Source: Loxodes magnus
Lineage: Eukaryota; Ciliophora; Karyorelictea; Loxodida; Loxodidae
DNA: 64,000 nucleotides
NCBI GenBank assembly: GCA_946699065.1
Contig: CAMPDV010000382.1
Location: 124,001 to 188,000, forward strand
Direction of reading: 5' to 3'
Position numbers and translations under genes: made by a program. A model generated the notes under the pieces. It was not told where the DNA came from. It did not search any database and saw nothing but the letters and a program-made list of their open reading frames with translations. Of this stretch, positions 36,666-50,029 are shown piece after piece. Positions within the stretch are counted from its first letter, which is position 1; each line of letters starts with the position of its first letter.

Positions 36666-39600
36666 TCAAGGCTTGAGTATACTTCCACATACCTCACATT
36701 TCGTGTTATTTGCATCGTTTAGAAGAGTACATGTAAGGCAACTTATTTGACTATCTTATGGTAAATTTAAAGGAATTTCAGGGCCACAAGCCATATCCAT
36801 AGCCATATTTTAATAACTAATCTAAATATTTAGGTCGGAAATTTAGCTATTTGCTTATTCTTCTTTATATTTGTATTTAAAATCAACTGTTCCCCATGGA
36901 AGTTCGGGGACTTTTTTTATTAATGTTAATACTTCTTTTTTACTGAATAATTAACTTACCTCTTAGGAGGGATAACTGAGCGAATTGCATTAATTGGATA
37001 TAAAAAATTTGAATCTTCTGCTCCATGTATCCAAAGCTTAAAGTTAATATTGCTCGAAGTTTAGTTTGAGACATGTGCTATATATATGCAAGTCTCTATC
37101 TACTAGTTTTCTTCTTCCACTTCTTTCGAGCATTCTACAGTTTCTTCCTTCTTTTATTCTTCCTGCTTTTGTTCTTCCTGCTTTTACTCTTCCTGCTTTT
37201 ATTCTTCCTTCTTTTGTTCTTCCTGCTTTTACTCTTCCTGCTTTTACTCTTCCTGCTTTTATTCTTCCTGCTTTTACTCTTCCTGCTTTTATTCTTCCTG
37301 CTTTTACTCTTCCTGCTTTTATTCTTCCTGCTTTTACTCTTCCTGCTTTTATTCTTCCTGCTTTTACTCTTCCTGCTTTTATTCTTCCTGCTTTTACTCT
37401 TCCTGCTTTTATTCTTCCTGCTTTTACTCTTCCTGCTTTTATTCTTCCTGCTTTTACTCTTCCTGCTTTTATTCTTCCTGCTTTTACTCTTCCTGCTTTT
37501 ATTCTTCCTGCTTTTACTCTTCCTGCTTTTATTCCTCCTGCTTTTATTCTTCCTGCTTTTATTCTTCCTGCTTTACTTCAGCAGCATCATTTGCTTACTA
37601 AATTTGCTCTTAAGGCTATTCAACTGCGCTTTAATTTTTAGCACTTTCACTATTTTGAGCCTCTTTTTATTTCTACTATAACACGATTAAACTAGCAGAT
37701 ACCTATTAAACAGCTTAAGCTAGAGCTTCTGCTTTTGTTTTGAATTTAGGAATTGCATTGTTATTCATTCCATTTGGTTCTGAAGGCTTTATTGGAACAG
37801 AATATTAAGTCATGGTGAAAATGAGATTTTCTGCCATTTCCTAATGATGATTTATTTCTTCTCCTTTAGTTTTTCCATATATAAATTGACCTCCATTAAG
37901 TGTTTCTTGAATACTTTGCTTGTAAGCTAAAAATTAGTCTAAAGCTTCTTTTCCTAATTCTTTGTTTTTGTTAGCATAATAATTTTGCTTAGTAGTCTCT
38001 TCTAAGTAAGTAACTAGGAATTGCTCCATCCAATCAGTGTATCTTTGATACTGATAAGTAGGAGGGGGAATGCTCTATAGGAAGTTTCTTAATTCAGAGC
38101 ATTCATTACTTATCTTGAATAGGTGCTTAATGCACATTACACAATAGCTATCCCATCTCTTCTTTGAATTCCATAACAAATGTATTATTCCTTCTGTCTT
38201 TTGATATACTGGAACTTGGTAGAAAAGAGGAGTTGGATAGTTGAAAATATCATCTTCGATATAAACTATTTATCCAGCTCCAAATTAAGGAGGGAGCTAT
38301 TCATTATTCTAAACGCTCTTGAGAACTGGAAAACCAAAAAGCCATTCAAACCTATTTTACTGTAGAGAATCTTTTAGAGTAAGTATTTTGGATAATGTTT
38401 CATAGAATGGCTTCACTGCGTCATAGTCTATTTCGTTAAGTCCTTTGAGTAAAATAATGCAGATAGTTTTGCTGAACTTATAGGACTCATAACACATATG
38501 AGATACTATATCTCCTAAGGCGTTTCCATCGTGACCTTCTCTCAAAGTTTTATCGTAAAAGTCAGGATTTATTATGCATTAGAATTCAATTTCTGATAGC
38601 TTATGAGGTTCTGTACCTATAAAAGTTGGGATTTCTTTTGCTGATTCTCCCATTTTTGTTGTAGACTCACAATATCTTATCAGAAGGGCGATGGTCTAAA
38701 TTACTGATTCTAACTTAGCTGGCCAATTTTTAGATCCTATTACGGGTCTTTTTTCTCCTTGCTACAATAAAGGAGATTTATTACCAAGGTAAAAATCTAT
38801 TAAAACTGCAATTCACTGATTTTAAAGCATATACTAGATTTGATATTTCCCTCCCAATGCAAAATTCTTAATGAACTCCAAAAATTAATCAAATCTAAGC
38901 CAGCATTTTGGAGCTTCCTTTAACAGAATTTGTGTTACATTCCACATGAAAGAATGAGTTAAACTTCCTTAATTTAAACAGTTTTCTTATTCATGGAAGC
39001 AAACAGAATTAACAATGTAGCTATAGAGCTTTGAAAGACATACTCTAGCATGCTTATCACTACATTAGAGAAGCACGTTCTAGAATTAACCAAGCTAAAA
39101 TGAAATTTCTTCCTTAATGATTTCAAAGCATACTTGTGGCTTAACACTTAACAAGTTTATTAAAATATCTACTAGTTCAGTTAGTCTAAGGTTTTGATAT
39201 GCTCTTGGCATCACTTCAAACGCAAATTTCAAGCCTACTTAAATAATTTGATCGTATGTCTAAGAATATTTTTGTACTAGCTCATTAACTTTCTCTGGTT
39301 GCTTGTTTAAATCTGGAATCGGAACGCTCTTAAGCAGGTCAACAATAAACTTAAAGAAATCATCATGATAAATATGCCTTTCAAGCATAAATGTGTAGTT
39401 ATCCTTTAAAACATTTTCACTTATGAATGGAAGGCATGTTTTAGGCAAATCCTCAAAATTGACTAGATTTACTGTTTCCTATTAAGGATTCTCTGTACTA
39501 TTTATTTCCTAATTGACTACTACTCTAATCTATTTTTTCTAAATTCTTTCATAAACAAGCATATATGCGTTTTTAGAGGATTCTCTCATTGATTTAAAAT

Positions 39601-42600
39601 TCGTTAGTGATCATGCATCATTTTGCTATCCCTAAATTTCCCCTCCAAATGCGTCTATTTCAATATTATTGAAGTTATAAAATTTAACATTCGTATCATT
39701 GAATTCAAGCCATTTTTCCTTACGCTGAGTTTAATCTTTATATAGACTATTTAAGGCTGAAAAGTTGCTTTAGTTTGATCTTATGTAACTGAAATAATGA
39801 CCACTTTCAGCAGTTCCAACTTAGATTACAACTCCAATTAACTTATACTAAGCTTCTTATCCTTCTGGTGCTTATTAGTCCTCGAGTCCCCATTTAGTAT
39901 ATTTTGTAAGATCAAGCAATTCAGGAAATTCCAATCTGCTATTGATTTTTTCATTAAGTAAAGTATCTAAATTGAAGACTATTCTTTGCAAGTGTATAAT
40001 GCAAATATTAGGAAGCTCTGATAGGCACACTCTTTTTCTAGCTTCTACTTTACTGTTGCAGCCTTCACATCCATATCCACTTATAACATCAGATTCAACA
40101 AAAGTTTCCAAGGACTCATAGATATTCTTTTTATGCTTAATCTAGAGAGAAAGATTGAAGAAAACATCCTCTCTTTCTGAAGTTCTATTGCATTTAGTAC
40201 ATTTAATCAGCTAGCATTGCTTTCCTCCAAACACATCATATAGCATATATTTTTAGGGCGAGGTTTTTAGCATGTTTTCAACTCTGTCAAACATCATGTT
40301 CAGAAATTCTTAAGCGTCTTATTACTAAAAGACATTTGTGGGATTGCCTGAAAAATCTTTAAATGAAAAACAGAAATTAGCAGGGTTATAGAAATGCCTT
40401 TCAGAAAACTCCAGATAGCCAAATAGGTATTATAACTAGTGAAGCATGTTATCATCTATTTCCACTCCTTTTTAGTTCCTATCTACACCTGGATCTCCTC
40501 TCAAAAATGCAAGATTTGTTGGTTCTTTCTTGTCATCTACTGATAAGATACTATAACGGAATTATGGGATCATATAGAATTGCTAGAGCATAGCGTTCAT
40601 ATAGCAAATACAGCCAAGATTCCTGATTCCTATATGGCCTAAAAGAGATCTATTATCATTGCTAGGACTATAATTCCACCCGTTTATTTTAGGAATATTT
40701 TCCGATAGTTTTATGATACAACGGTTAAAGATATTCTATAGAATATCAGGCTTATCTTTTACAAGGATCTAGATCAGATTATAAGCAGCTTAGCGTGTAA
40801 ATCTATGTTTAGCTTTTGGTTAGGCTAAAGATTCAAGCTACTACTCTGAGAATAAGCACTCAGTAAAGATATAGTTTATCAAGTCTTCTATATCAACAGT
40901 TTCTCTTAGTTCAGGAATCTTCTCCGACAACTTGGCTAGTAGTTAGAATAAGCCTATCAAAATCTTATCTTATTCAGTCTAAATACGAGACTCTGTTATC
41001 TCTTTTTTCTTAATGGCTTCAATCAGCTCTTTGAAAAGAGAGGCATAATCTACCTAAGCTGAATTTTGTGGTAGATCGTCTTCAATAAGACTTATTAAGA
41101 GGTTAAACATCTAAGCACAATCATTACTTGGACTCCAGCATTTCGATAATAGAAGCTTGATTAAATAAATTTTAGGGGAAATACAGCCTTCTGCCTCTAT
41201 GTTTTTAGCCATTTAATATAGTGCTTATTGAACACTCTTTCTGATTATATCTGATTTAGGCTTATTAAGTCCGTTTATTATGAATTAGTTACAATCACCA
41301 TACTAATCCTTGAATTCATAGAAATGAACTAAAATCTAAGGCTAATAAGCCAAGCAAGCAAATTGTAGACTTAAAGCATTTTCAACGATTGTTCTATCTT
41401 CAAATTCCATCTCCTCAAAATGAAGCACGATATTCATAATCAATAGTAATTGATTAAGCAATTTTTGGAACTCCACTGAATTTAGTATATCCTACTAAAG
41501 CTAATCTTTAATCAAGCAATTAACTATAAAGTTAAAAGTCAACTCTTCTTACTTTTCCTTCTCCTCATCTTTTTCTCTTTCTTCTTCTTCTTTTTTAGGC
41601 TCTTAAGCCTAGGGAGGTTAGTCTTATTCCTAGTTAGTAAGAGGAACCCTAGTATTACTGAATAAAAATTTTACCTTTCTTTTGGTTACTCTTTGTCTTC
41701 CTCTTTCTTTACAGGAGTTTCTTTTACTTCTTCATCAGTTTTGGATTTTTTCCTAGCAAGTTCAATTATTTCATAAGCTTTGCTTTTAGTCGCTTTTTAG
41801 GCAGCAAGTATGAAGATTCTCAGCATTTGGAATTTAAAGCTCAGAATACTCTTAGTAAAGATATCAGTGATGCCTTCTTATCCGACATACTAATAGACAT
41901 ACTAAAACCCACCAGATTTGATAAAGCGTGATAGCCAAGTGATAATCAATTCTTCTTTTGAGTCAGTTTCTTGCATTAAATGCTGTATAATCTACAAAGA
42001 ATAAAGACTTTTGTGGGACGACTTGTATTCTATTAAATTTTCCCATGGCTAGTTTATTTCTAAAAGCTACTGATAGATCTCAGTATTAGTTGGTAGTTTT
42101 ATAATGAGTTGCCATACATCATTCGCAATTGCTTTGTTGTATAGTAAAGAGAAAAGGATTTTAAAGAATTCCTTGTTGTTTGAAAGTAAGTATCTTGGGA
42201 GTTAAGTCTAGTCTACATCAGCATCTTCTTCAGAAATATCACTGAACTTTTTCAGATCGTTTCTATAGTCATGAGCTATAAAATTACTCCACACTATACT
42301 TTCTTTTTCTCTTGTTGCTTGTGTATAGAATCTTACAAAATCCTCCTTTGTTAGTAATTTATCACCATCACTATCATAAGCCATGAAAGTTTCTGTGACT
42401 CTCTTATCATTCGGCTTACAATTATCGCCTGTACAAGAATTTATAAAATTAGCACATCCAATTGGGGACATTTTGCCTTCAATATCTGCATTTTCATCAA
42501 ACCATTGCTCGAAGATTGCTTTGGCTTTTGGATTTAATTCTCCGTTACGTAGAATAAGATCTACTCTTGGAATATTAGATTGCATATTTTTGGTTATGTT

Positions 42601-45600
42601 GAAAATCTCCTTATTTCTTATTCTCAAGTCAAATAAAGTTTTGCCATTATCTGTATCTTTAACTTCTTTGGTGAGTAAATTTCGAATTAGCTTTATTTAA
42701 TCTCTTGTAACCTTCAAATTTTTGCCTATTATACCTTTGAGCTCCCAAAATGTGCAATTCTAATATACTTTAACATCAAACCTTTTAGGGCTTTCATCTT
42801 TCTGAGCAGATTAGCTATTATTAATGATAGTAAGGGTTAGCAGTTCACCTTTTAAAAGTGCATCATGAGATTTCAACCCAGCTAATCCACTTTTTTCGCT
42901 TTCCTCCATAAGCTTTTTAATCATTCCTATTACTCTCTTTATTTAGTTTTCACTAGCATTCTCTTATTTAATAAGCTAGAAGCATCTGTTGATATACTCC
43001 TATCTACATTCCTACAGATTAACACTTTCCTCCAGATATGTATAGATATCAATCAAGAAGCTTAAAGTACTTTCATAAACTGTATTTTCTTGAACTACCA
43101 TGGCTATTTTCCAAAGAGCATTGATGCCAGTGAGATTGTCAGGCTGAGTTAGTATAACTTGGCAAAATTCATTTTCTTCTTTCTTGGCTTCTTAAGAAGG
43201 ATAGTAATAGTAATAGCAGTAATAGATATATGCCTGCTACTATGAATTCTAGTTTTCTTTCCTTCTCATTTTGCTTTATAGTTCGTTTACCATGTTAAAG
43301 TAAGACTTGAAGCATTTTAAGCCTTCTAATGTCAAATTGCTAAAGTCGTTATCTGCGTTTCCCATTCTTTAGCTGAAAAAGTTTATGCAGTCTTCTTAGA
43401 CGAAAACTGATTTTCCCTAAGATTAAGAATCAGCTGCCTCTTTGAGCCATTTTAGAAGTATCATAGGCTAACTGATGTAAAGATTGTCCCATAGAAAATC
43501 TAGAGTTTGACCAGATATTTAAAAGGTAGAATTCTGATAAATGAAATTTAAGAACTGAAGTCCTTGTTCGATTTCTAGCGTGTTCATTTATGATCCTTTG
43601 AAAAATTCGAAGAATATCTGAAGTAAGTTATGCTAATTCACCAAAAGTTCAATAGCTTCAGTTCGTGTATATTGCTCATTTTGTGTTTGAGAGGTTGGAT
43701 ACTAAGTAAGAATTTTCTGTAGAATGTTAATAGAATTTTGCTACTATAAGTTCTAAACGCTCTAGATGCATATGTCCATTCTTTCGTTCTTTAAGTTATC
43801 GTTTTTCATTATATCGCAGAATTTTACCATAGCTAGGTCTTATATCTGCTTGCTATATAAGGAAGAGTTTATTATTTGGTAAAAAAAATTCTTTGCCTTA
43901 GCACAATAAATACCTGTCTTCTCAAATCTAGTAAGTTCATACGCAAGTTCTAGCTCTTATGTTAATAAGTCTTTAGGGGAAATTTAAATAATCTTTTATA
44001 AGAACACATCAAGATACTCCGGTTATAGATTCATAGCGACATCATTCAATAGTTTATAAATACTCATAGACTGCTCTTCGTTTTCTCTTTGCGTTGCTGA
44101 CCATATCATGTCAATATCTTCTGAAGTTAATATTTTTTGGAAAGACAAATATCTGATCAGATCGGCAGTTCTGGTTATTAATTAGATGTGTCCTTATAAA
44201 CTATAGACAGCTTAAATAATTTTATGGTTTTAAAGCCATTAGTTTAAATATTGACTTCCTATGTTTTTCGACTAGTTAAAGCGTACTGCTTTCACTTGCT
44301 CTAAAATTTGCTTTAATCCTTATATTCTTAAGCCAAGAAAAGGAGAATTGAAGCATACTAGAGCAAGTTCTAGTACGAACTTATTCAGAATTTCATTTTT
44401 TTCTTGGATGGTTATAATCCTCTTTAGAAGGTTATCAGTATGCTTTAAAATTAAGTCTATCTTCTCTTTAGTGAAATTTCTTAGCATTGTTTCAGGGGAA
44501 TATAGTAAGTAATTAAAAATGACATCCTTTAATTTAGGAATGTATTCAACTACGAAAGATCTATGTAATACTGCATATAAATTGCCTATATACTCAATAT
44601 ACTGGCAGACGATATCGATTTCTGGTCTATTTTATTAGTCCTGAATTCTCTCTAAAATTCTTTGAAACCCTCCTTCTTACCCAAACTTATTCACTAACTT
44701 AATTAAAGTTTTGCTTTTACACTTTCCAGGCCTTGTTACTGCGAAAGCTCCTGCTTAATCTTCTAAAAGATCATTAGAATCGTCTATTATTGCATCTTCG
44801 ACAGCTGGAACTTGTAAAGTAGACCAAGCTCGTCCTGTTGAATTATATGGCTAAATTCTAGGGTCGTAAATATTCATTCATTCATCATGCTTATCGCTCC
44901 ATCCTCTATAGCTTCCATTTGTATCCATTTTTTCTCCATTTTGCTAATATATCCTATAAGCAACTAAAACTTCAGTAGCTTCTTATCCTTTGTCAGTTTA
45001 TACCTACCTTTTGTTTAGAATGGTACAATTATACCAAAACCCCGCATTGTCATACACGTCAACAAAATTAGTTTAGTCTTTTTCATGGCTAATATTTAAT
45101 CTCCATTCAAGCTTTGAATGAGAGTTTAAAGGTTGGATTTCTTAGGAATTGATGAGAATATACCTATCATGCTCTTTAAAGTCATTATCGAACTCAACTA
45201 ATGCTTCCTACTAGTCATTGATTTCAGCAATAGTTCCAATAGCCCAAATACATCTATCATATTACTTGTTTATCTTAACTGCGTCAACTCTTTACCCTAT
45301 TTATAAGGAGCTTCTGAATTTCTAATCTTCTTCTGAATTCAAAAAATTAATTTGACTCTTAGACAAAGCACTAACTTCCTAAGAAAAGACCTTAAAGAAC
45401 ACTTAATCATTATCCACACTTTTGTTTAAAACTTTTCAGATATCCAGATCTTCAAAATTTTAAAGTGCTTAGTAATGAATTAATTAAAGCAAAAAGTTAA
45501 TTTAACGAACCATATGTCTCATATCTTCAGTTTTAAAAGTCTTTTGCTTTAGAAGATTTGGAATTAATTTAAGAAGTAACTTGTTAAACAAATAGGACTT

Positions 45601-45702
45601 CTATTCTTAGGTTATACTCTGGCATTAAATCACCAACTGCTCTATTGGAATGGTGATGTCTTGCCCTCCAGTGAAGTTTTCTAGAACCTTAAATTCTTCC
45701 AT
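36666..45702 (-). CDS. giant ubiquitin-specific protease (USP9X/USP24/USP34 class), 3000 residues
   Basis: Cysteine protease that removes ubiquitin. Cys box NLGCICYMNAMLQQ near residue 1693, zinc-like CTKCNRTSE and CEGCNSKVE pairs, and His box VGTAESGHYFSYIR near 1960. A long helical N-terminal half precedes the catalytic domain, as in large USPs. It includes an EF-hand calcium loop (DSDGDKLLTKED) near residue 1110. After the catalytic domain comes a KQEEQ tandem repeat (residues about 2700-2850), and a RanBP2-type zinc finger (CLTCTLLNDANNTKCEVC) closes the protein. Two 17-nt introns, at 41658-41674 and 36943-36959, leave exactly 3001 codons. Start chosen at MEEFKVLENF. RanBP2 fingers often bind ubiquitin, which would suit this role. 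Confidence 0.93.
37142..37575 (-). repeat. 15-bp / 30-bp tandem repeat coding for KQEEQ
   Basis: About 29 copies of a 15-bp unit inside the USP gene. Read on the minus strand each unit gives Lys-Gln-Glu-Glu-Gln, the last Gln being TAA. From 37261 to about 37530 the array is a perfect 30-bp repeat (nine copies), because two 15-bp units that differ at one synonymous site (GAA/GAG) alternate. The ends are more variable. The plus strand of the array has two long open frames (LPAF and FLLL repeats), which are shadows. Expect copy number variation and collapse in short-read assemblies. Confidence 0.95.
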
Positions 45703-45975
45703 TATTATTTTAATTTAAATAGTTTCCATATATATGGTTATCTCTTTGCCTATTTCTACCTTTTAACTATTTAACAAATTTCTATAGCTAAATACGTCTT
45801 AACTCATTTCTATTCCTTTCTATAAAATCCCTACGTTGAGCTTTTAATGCTTGTTACTTGAATTAACATTAAATTTATCTTAGAAAAGGCAGCTAAAGAT
45901 AAAATCTATAACTATAGATATTTCAATACTTTAAAAAAGGAAGTTCCTTCTATTTAGCTTATTAACGTTAGATGT

Positions 45976-46893
45976 ATGAGTAATGAATCTTATTATAAAC
46001 TAAATCATTATATTGTAGATAGTTATCAAGGATATTTATTTTCCTCTATGTAGCGAATGTATAATATGCTTGATGGATTTCATTTAACTCTTTTATTGAA
46101 TTATCTGTAGAGAGTTTTGCTTTAAATAGTTCCTTTATCTCCATCGCCTCCTTACAAAACCTTTACCATTTTAACTATTTTACTTTCGATTAACTCTTAA
46201 TCTGCTATACTGATGTATATATGTGTCTGCTATTGATAGATCGCAACTATATGTCGATTTTTCATTTTAAATAGGTTCCTCTAAATCTAGTCAAATCTAA
46301 GGAGATTATTATTTCTCTAATAAGGGTAGATATCAAATTTAATTAGCAAAACATATCTTTTAACCCCTAAGCAGTAATATCAATTAAATATATTTCATTT
46401 GATAAATGTGAGTTACTTCTAATTTAAACTAAGCTATATTAAACTCATCATCGTGACTATCCCTCTTATATATCATACCTCTTAATCATCTATTGTTTAT
46501 ATAATTTTTAGTTAGTATCTCAATGAAGATCCATGGTTTCCATAATGTCTCTAAGATACCAAACAATCAAGGTATCTTTAATTAATAATTAAACCTAGAA
46601 TTAAAATAAGCATTTCCTTTATATGATTCTACTCTGAATCATCTTAGTTTTATTTAGCTATTAATATAACTTAAAATATCCTTAGCAATCAATTATATTT
46701 ACTAGCAGGTAAATGGATAATCAAATAAGAAAGCTAAGTATAGATTATAAGGATACCAGTCTTAGAATGTAATACCAAGTTTTACTTATTAATTTACTAT
46801 TTTATTAAAGGAAACTTTTAAGAAGCAACTTAGCATTGAATTTATATAGCTAGCAGGAAGCTCATATTTTAAATAATTACTAAAGGAAAGTGA
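45976..46893 (+). CDS. hypothetical protein, about 305 residues
   Basis: Open from ATG 45976 to TGA 46891-46893 with three internal TGA-Trp. N-terminal part is mixed polar (MSNESYYKLNHYIVDSYQG), with hydrophobic stretches near residues 68-100 that could cross a membrane. The rest is Leu/Ile/Ser-rich. It is convergent with the glycosyltransferase gene ending at 47000. Divergent from the USP start, 273 bases apart. No family recognised, and the composition evidence is moderate. Confidence 0.45.
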
Positions 46894-46999
46894 CTTAGTC
46901 TGTTATAGTGTTAGAGCTACTAGATGGATATAAAGGAATATATAAGTATAAAGTAAATTAGTTTAAGAATATTTAACTTTTAGATTTATTTTATTTAAA

Positions 47000-49285
47000 T
47001 CAAGTAGATTCATCATCATACCAATCCAAAGCTTTCTTTTCCTCCCTTCCTTCAATTAAGTCAAGTTAGTCTTTTTTATTCAGATTCTTAATTTTCTAGT
47101 TAAGATCCAAGTTGCTATGCATATCTATGATTTTATTGATCTGCTTCTCTCCTAAATAGTCGTTAAACTAAACTCTGCCCAATACTCTTGCCCTAGATAC
47201 GTAAGGTATTAGTCACTATTTGTTTAAGTTTTGTGAAAAGTAATATCTTGCAAAAAACGGTCAATTGCTTAAAGTAAAGGAGTCTTTTAGATCTTTCCAG
47301 TAGCATCTGGATATTAAAAAGGCATAAGGAGTTAAATCTCTAGTAGTTCTGACTACCATTCTATTGCTTTTTCCTTTGCTTGAAGTTAAGAAACTACTTA
47401 ATACAGCTCCAGATATAAAGCTTTGATAGTCTGGCTTAGAAAGGAATTAGTTATATACAATCTATGAAAACACAAAGGCATCTTAACTAAGTTCCACATT
47501 ATCGTTTATAATTATAGCAGCATTAGCGTGAAGTTATTCAAAGCAAAATATAAGCTGAACTAGCAATTTAGTATAGTAGTCCATCTGCTTAACCTTGTTA
47601 AGAACCGATTCTTAGTTTAGATCAGAATATAAGTTATGAACTGTATGAGAAAATTCAAGATTTATTATTTAGTTGTCATAGCTTGGCACGAAGTCTTCAC
47701 TTTAACAGTTTATTATGATAACTGTATGTTATATATCCTATAACTTAGACAAATATTGTAATGTATTGGCTATGTGAGCAGCTGAGCATCCTTGAATCAC
47801 AATAGGAATTAAGGGATCAGTATCAATTATGTACAAAGCCAGTATTTTTAAGAAGCGTTGCTTTCCTTTTTAAAATAAGTTCTATATCTACAGCTGAGTA
47901 GCTTCATTTCATACAGGTACTTCTGCATATACATAACTACCCCATTTTTCATAATTACTACTTTCAAAAAATTTAATAGTATTCAATCTTTGCTATATCA
48001 AGTAAACCTTCTAAGGAAATTGAATATTCAATGAATCAAATCCATGCAAGTCAATAAGATCTTAATATTTTGAGTTCTTTAAGAATGATAGAGGTAGATG
48101 TAAAACTTCGAATTTTTTGAAGTCAAAACAGGCTTAGGATATATCTAATTACCTTTCTTCGAATAAGCTTTGAATTTAATCTTCATCTAAGACTGAAGTA
48201 AAGAAGTAAACTGACCTAAACCATCCTTTAAAGAAATGTCCATACTACTCTTCATGCATCGTTCTTATACTTCCTTTTCTCACTAGTCAACTGCCTAATT
48301 GAAGAAATCTACTAGATTAATTCAGCTTGAGAACATCTTAATCCTTAAGACTTAAAATCTGACGTTTATTGACATAAAGTTAAATTTCTTAGCGTAGTTA
48401 ATTTGTAGTCGTAAGAGATAAATATAAGTGGATTCAAGTTTTCTAAGCTAATTACACCGATGTATCGATAATCGTGCATCCTTAATCATTATCGAGCTAA
48501 AGATGCAAAGTTTGATTTATGTAAAGCGAAAATCCTCAATTATCACTTTAAGAAGAGCAGCCAGCTAAGTTGTTGCTTATAATTGTATCAAATATATTTT
48601 TCAAATCGTCTCATTTAGAGGAATTAACCCATTAGATTCAAATAGATATACTAAAATTCTGAAACACTTGATCATAAGAATCAAATTCTCCCATCATTGT
48701 TAAAAAATTATGCCCTTTAAATTCATATGATTTACCTGAAAAATTTTAAGAAGGACTTGGATTTATCTAAGTAGTACTCAATGAATCTTACAGCTATATA
48801 TGCTTAACTTAGATATTCTTATACTGTAGTACCTTCTAAATTTGCTCTTTGCTTATTTGCTCTTATTTTTAATTAACGGGAAATTAGCTCAGGTAGTAGT
48901 CTCACTTAACTTGCTTGATGTTAAAGTCAGAGTTCATTATTTATCAAGTAATGCAATTTTCTAGATTTCCAATTCTTATAAACATGCTTACACTATAAAG
49001 CTTCATCAACTACTAGAATACCTCCGAAGTGTTAGTCATTACTTGCAAGTGTACTTTTATCCTACTGTGTTCTCTTACTACCACATCATCCTTTATTTAT
49101 GGCAGTTATCTGTTAGAAATTTCCACTGAGCAATTATCATAGCTCAACTCTTGATAGGTAACATCATTAGTATAGTTAATAAATTTGATATTGGCTAAAG
49201 TGGCTTAAAACTGCAAGTTGTAAATTTGAGAGAAGCTAAAGTTTACTGAAAGTAGAAATAATAGAATTTTTATATTTTTAGTCAT
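47000..49285 (-). CDS. LamG-like domain fused to GT13 (GnT-I / POMGNT1-type) glycosyltransferase
   Basis: 761 residues, one exon. A hydrophobic N-terminus (MTKNIKILLFLLSVNFSFS) fits a signal peptide or type II anchor. Residues about 195-330 resemble a LamG/concanavalin-type lectin fold (FSISIWIQWVNSS; WGFSLYINQTLHLQLDND). From about 475 the sequence follows the GT13 N-acetylglucosaminyltransferase pattern. It runs PIVIQGCSAAHIANTLQYL, then DYYTKLLVQLIFCFEQL, a metal/nucleotide motif IIINDNVELSQDAF in place of EDD, then AFLISRCYWKDL, and ends with SRARVLGRVQF. GT13 enzymes add GlcNAc to mannose on N- or O-glycans in the Golgi. The acceptor here is unknown. Many Trp are TGA. Ends in TGA 47000. 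Confidence 0.82.
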
Positions 49286-49303
49286 TTATTATTGTTAGAA
49301 ATT

Positions 49304-49662
49304 ATGTCTCATATATCTATAACGCTACTATTGCCCTTTCCTCTGCTTCAAAATAGGTTACATGAGAACCTTTTGCCTAATATAAGTATTTGTTTGAGAA
49401 TGATTTGAAAAAATTAAGATTACTATAGTTGAGGTTTAAGAAAGAAGATAAGTCTAACGTGATTATTATAAAAGTAAAGGATGAGCTTTATAAGCAAAAA
49501 AAGCTATACTAAAGAAATTCAAAAGCTTGATTAAATTACCAACTTAAAGTCTATATAATGCTGTAGTATGGGAAACGAAATATGGGCCAGATATAATTAT
49601 CTGACAAAAGTTAATTAAGTAAAATTTATTAGCACAGAATATCGTATCAGAGGATTATATGA
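49304..49662 (+). CDS. possible small basic protein, start unresolved
   Basis: The convincing part is a Lys/Gln-rich frame ending at TGA 49660-49662 (ENDLKKLRLLQLRFKKEDKS, then VKDELYKQKKLYQRNSKAW). The only ATG just upstream (49304) is in another frame, so either an intron lies between or the start is elsewhere. It is divergent from the glycosyltransferase with about 20 bases between starts. No family recognised. Confidence 0.4.
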
Positions 49663-50029
49663 TAAATAATAAGTGTGATAAATAGCTAAATCCTGATATC
49701 TATAATGGTAATATTTATAACGTAAATTAAGCTACGTATCAGTTTTTCTAACTGCAATCCATTTTTTTAATCTATTTACTTACTAAGTTATATTTCTCTA
49801 CTTTACTATAATTCATTCTAGTCTATAATTAAATAAGCTTAGGCTTTTTCTTTGATACAATACATCATTCAAAACTCCCAAGCTTAGTATGCATATATTG
49901 TTTTAAATAAAAATGATTTTAGTTTTAATTAAAGTAACTAAATAGTAAGGAGATTTAAAACTGGACTGTTTACTTTTTTATTGCTGCTTAAAGATTTAAA
50001 TATGATATTGAATAATGTTTCACTCATTA
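49663..50029. other. intergenic, AT-rich
   Basis: No supported gene, repeat or RNA seen between two small plus-strand genes. Confidence 0.4.

Noticed and set aside
37142-37575. CRISPR-like or satellite array
   Set aside because: The units are contiguous 15/30-bp repeats with no spacers and are in frame with a protein.
37066-37681. Two long plus-strand open frames of LPAFT/LPAFI and FFLLL repeats
   Set aside because: They are antisense shadows of the KQEEQ repeat inside the minus-strand USP gene, whose frame is fixed on both sides by conserved domains.
42208-42627. Separate EF-hand protein
   Set aside because: The frame continues in both directions as part of the 3000-residue USP.
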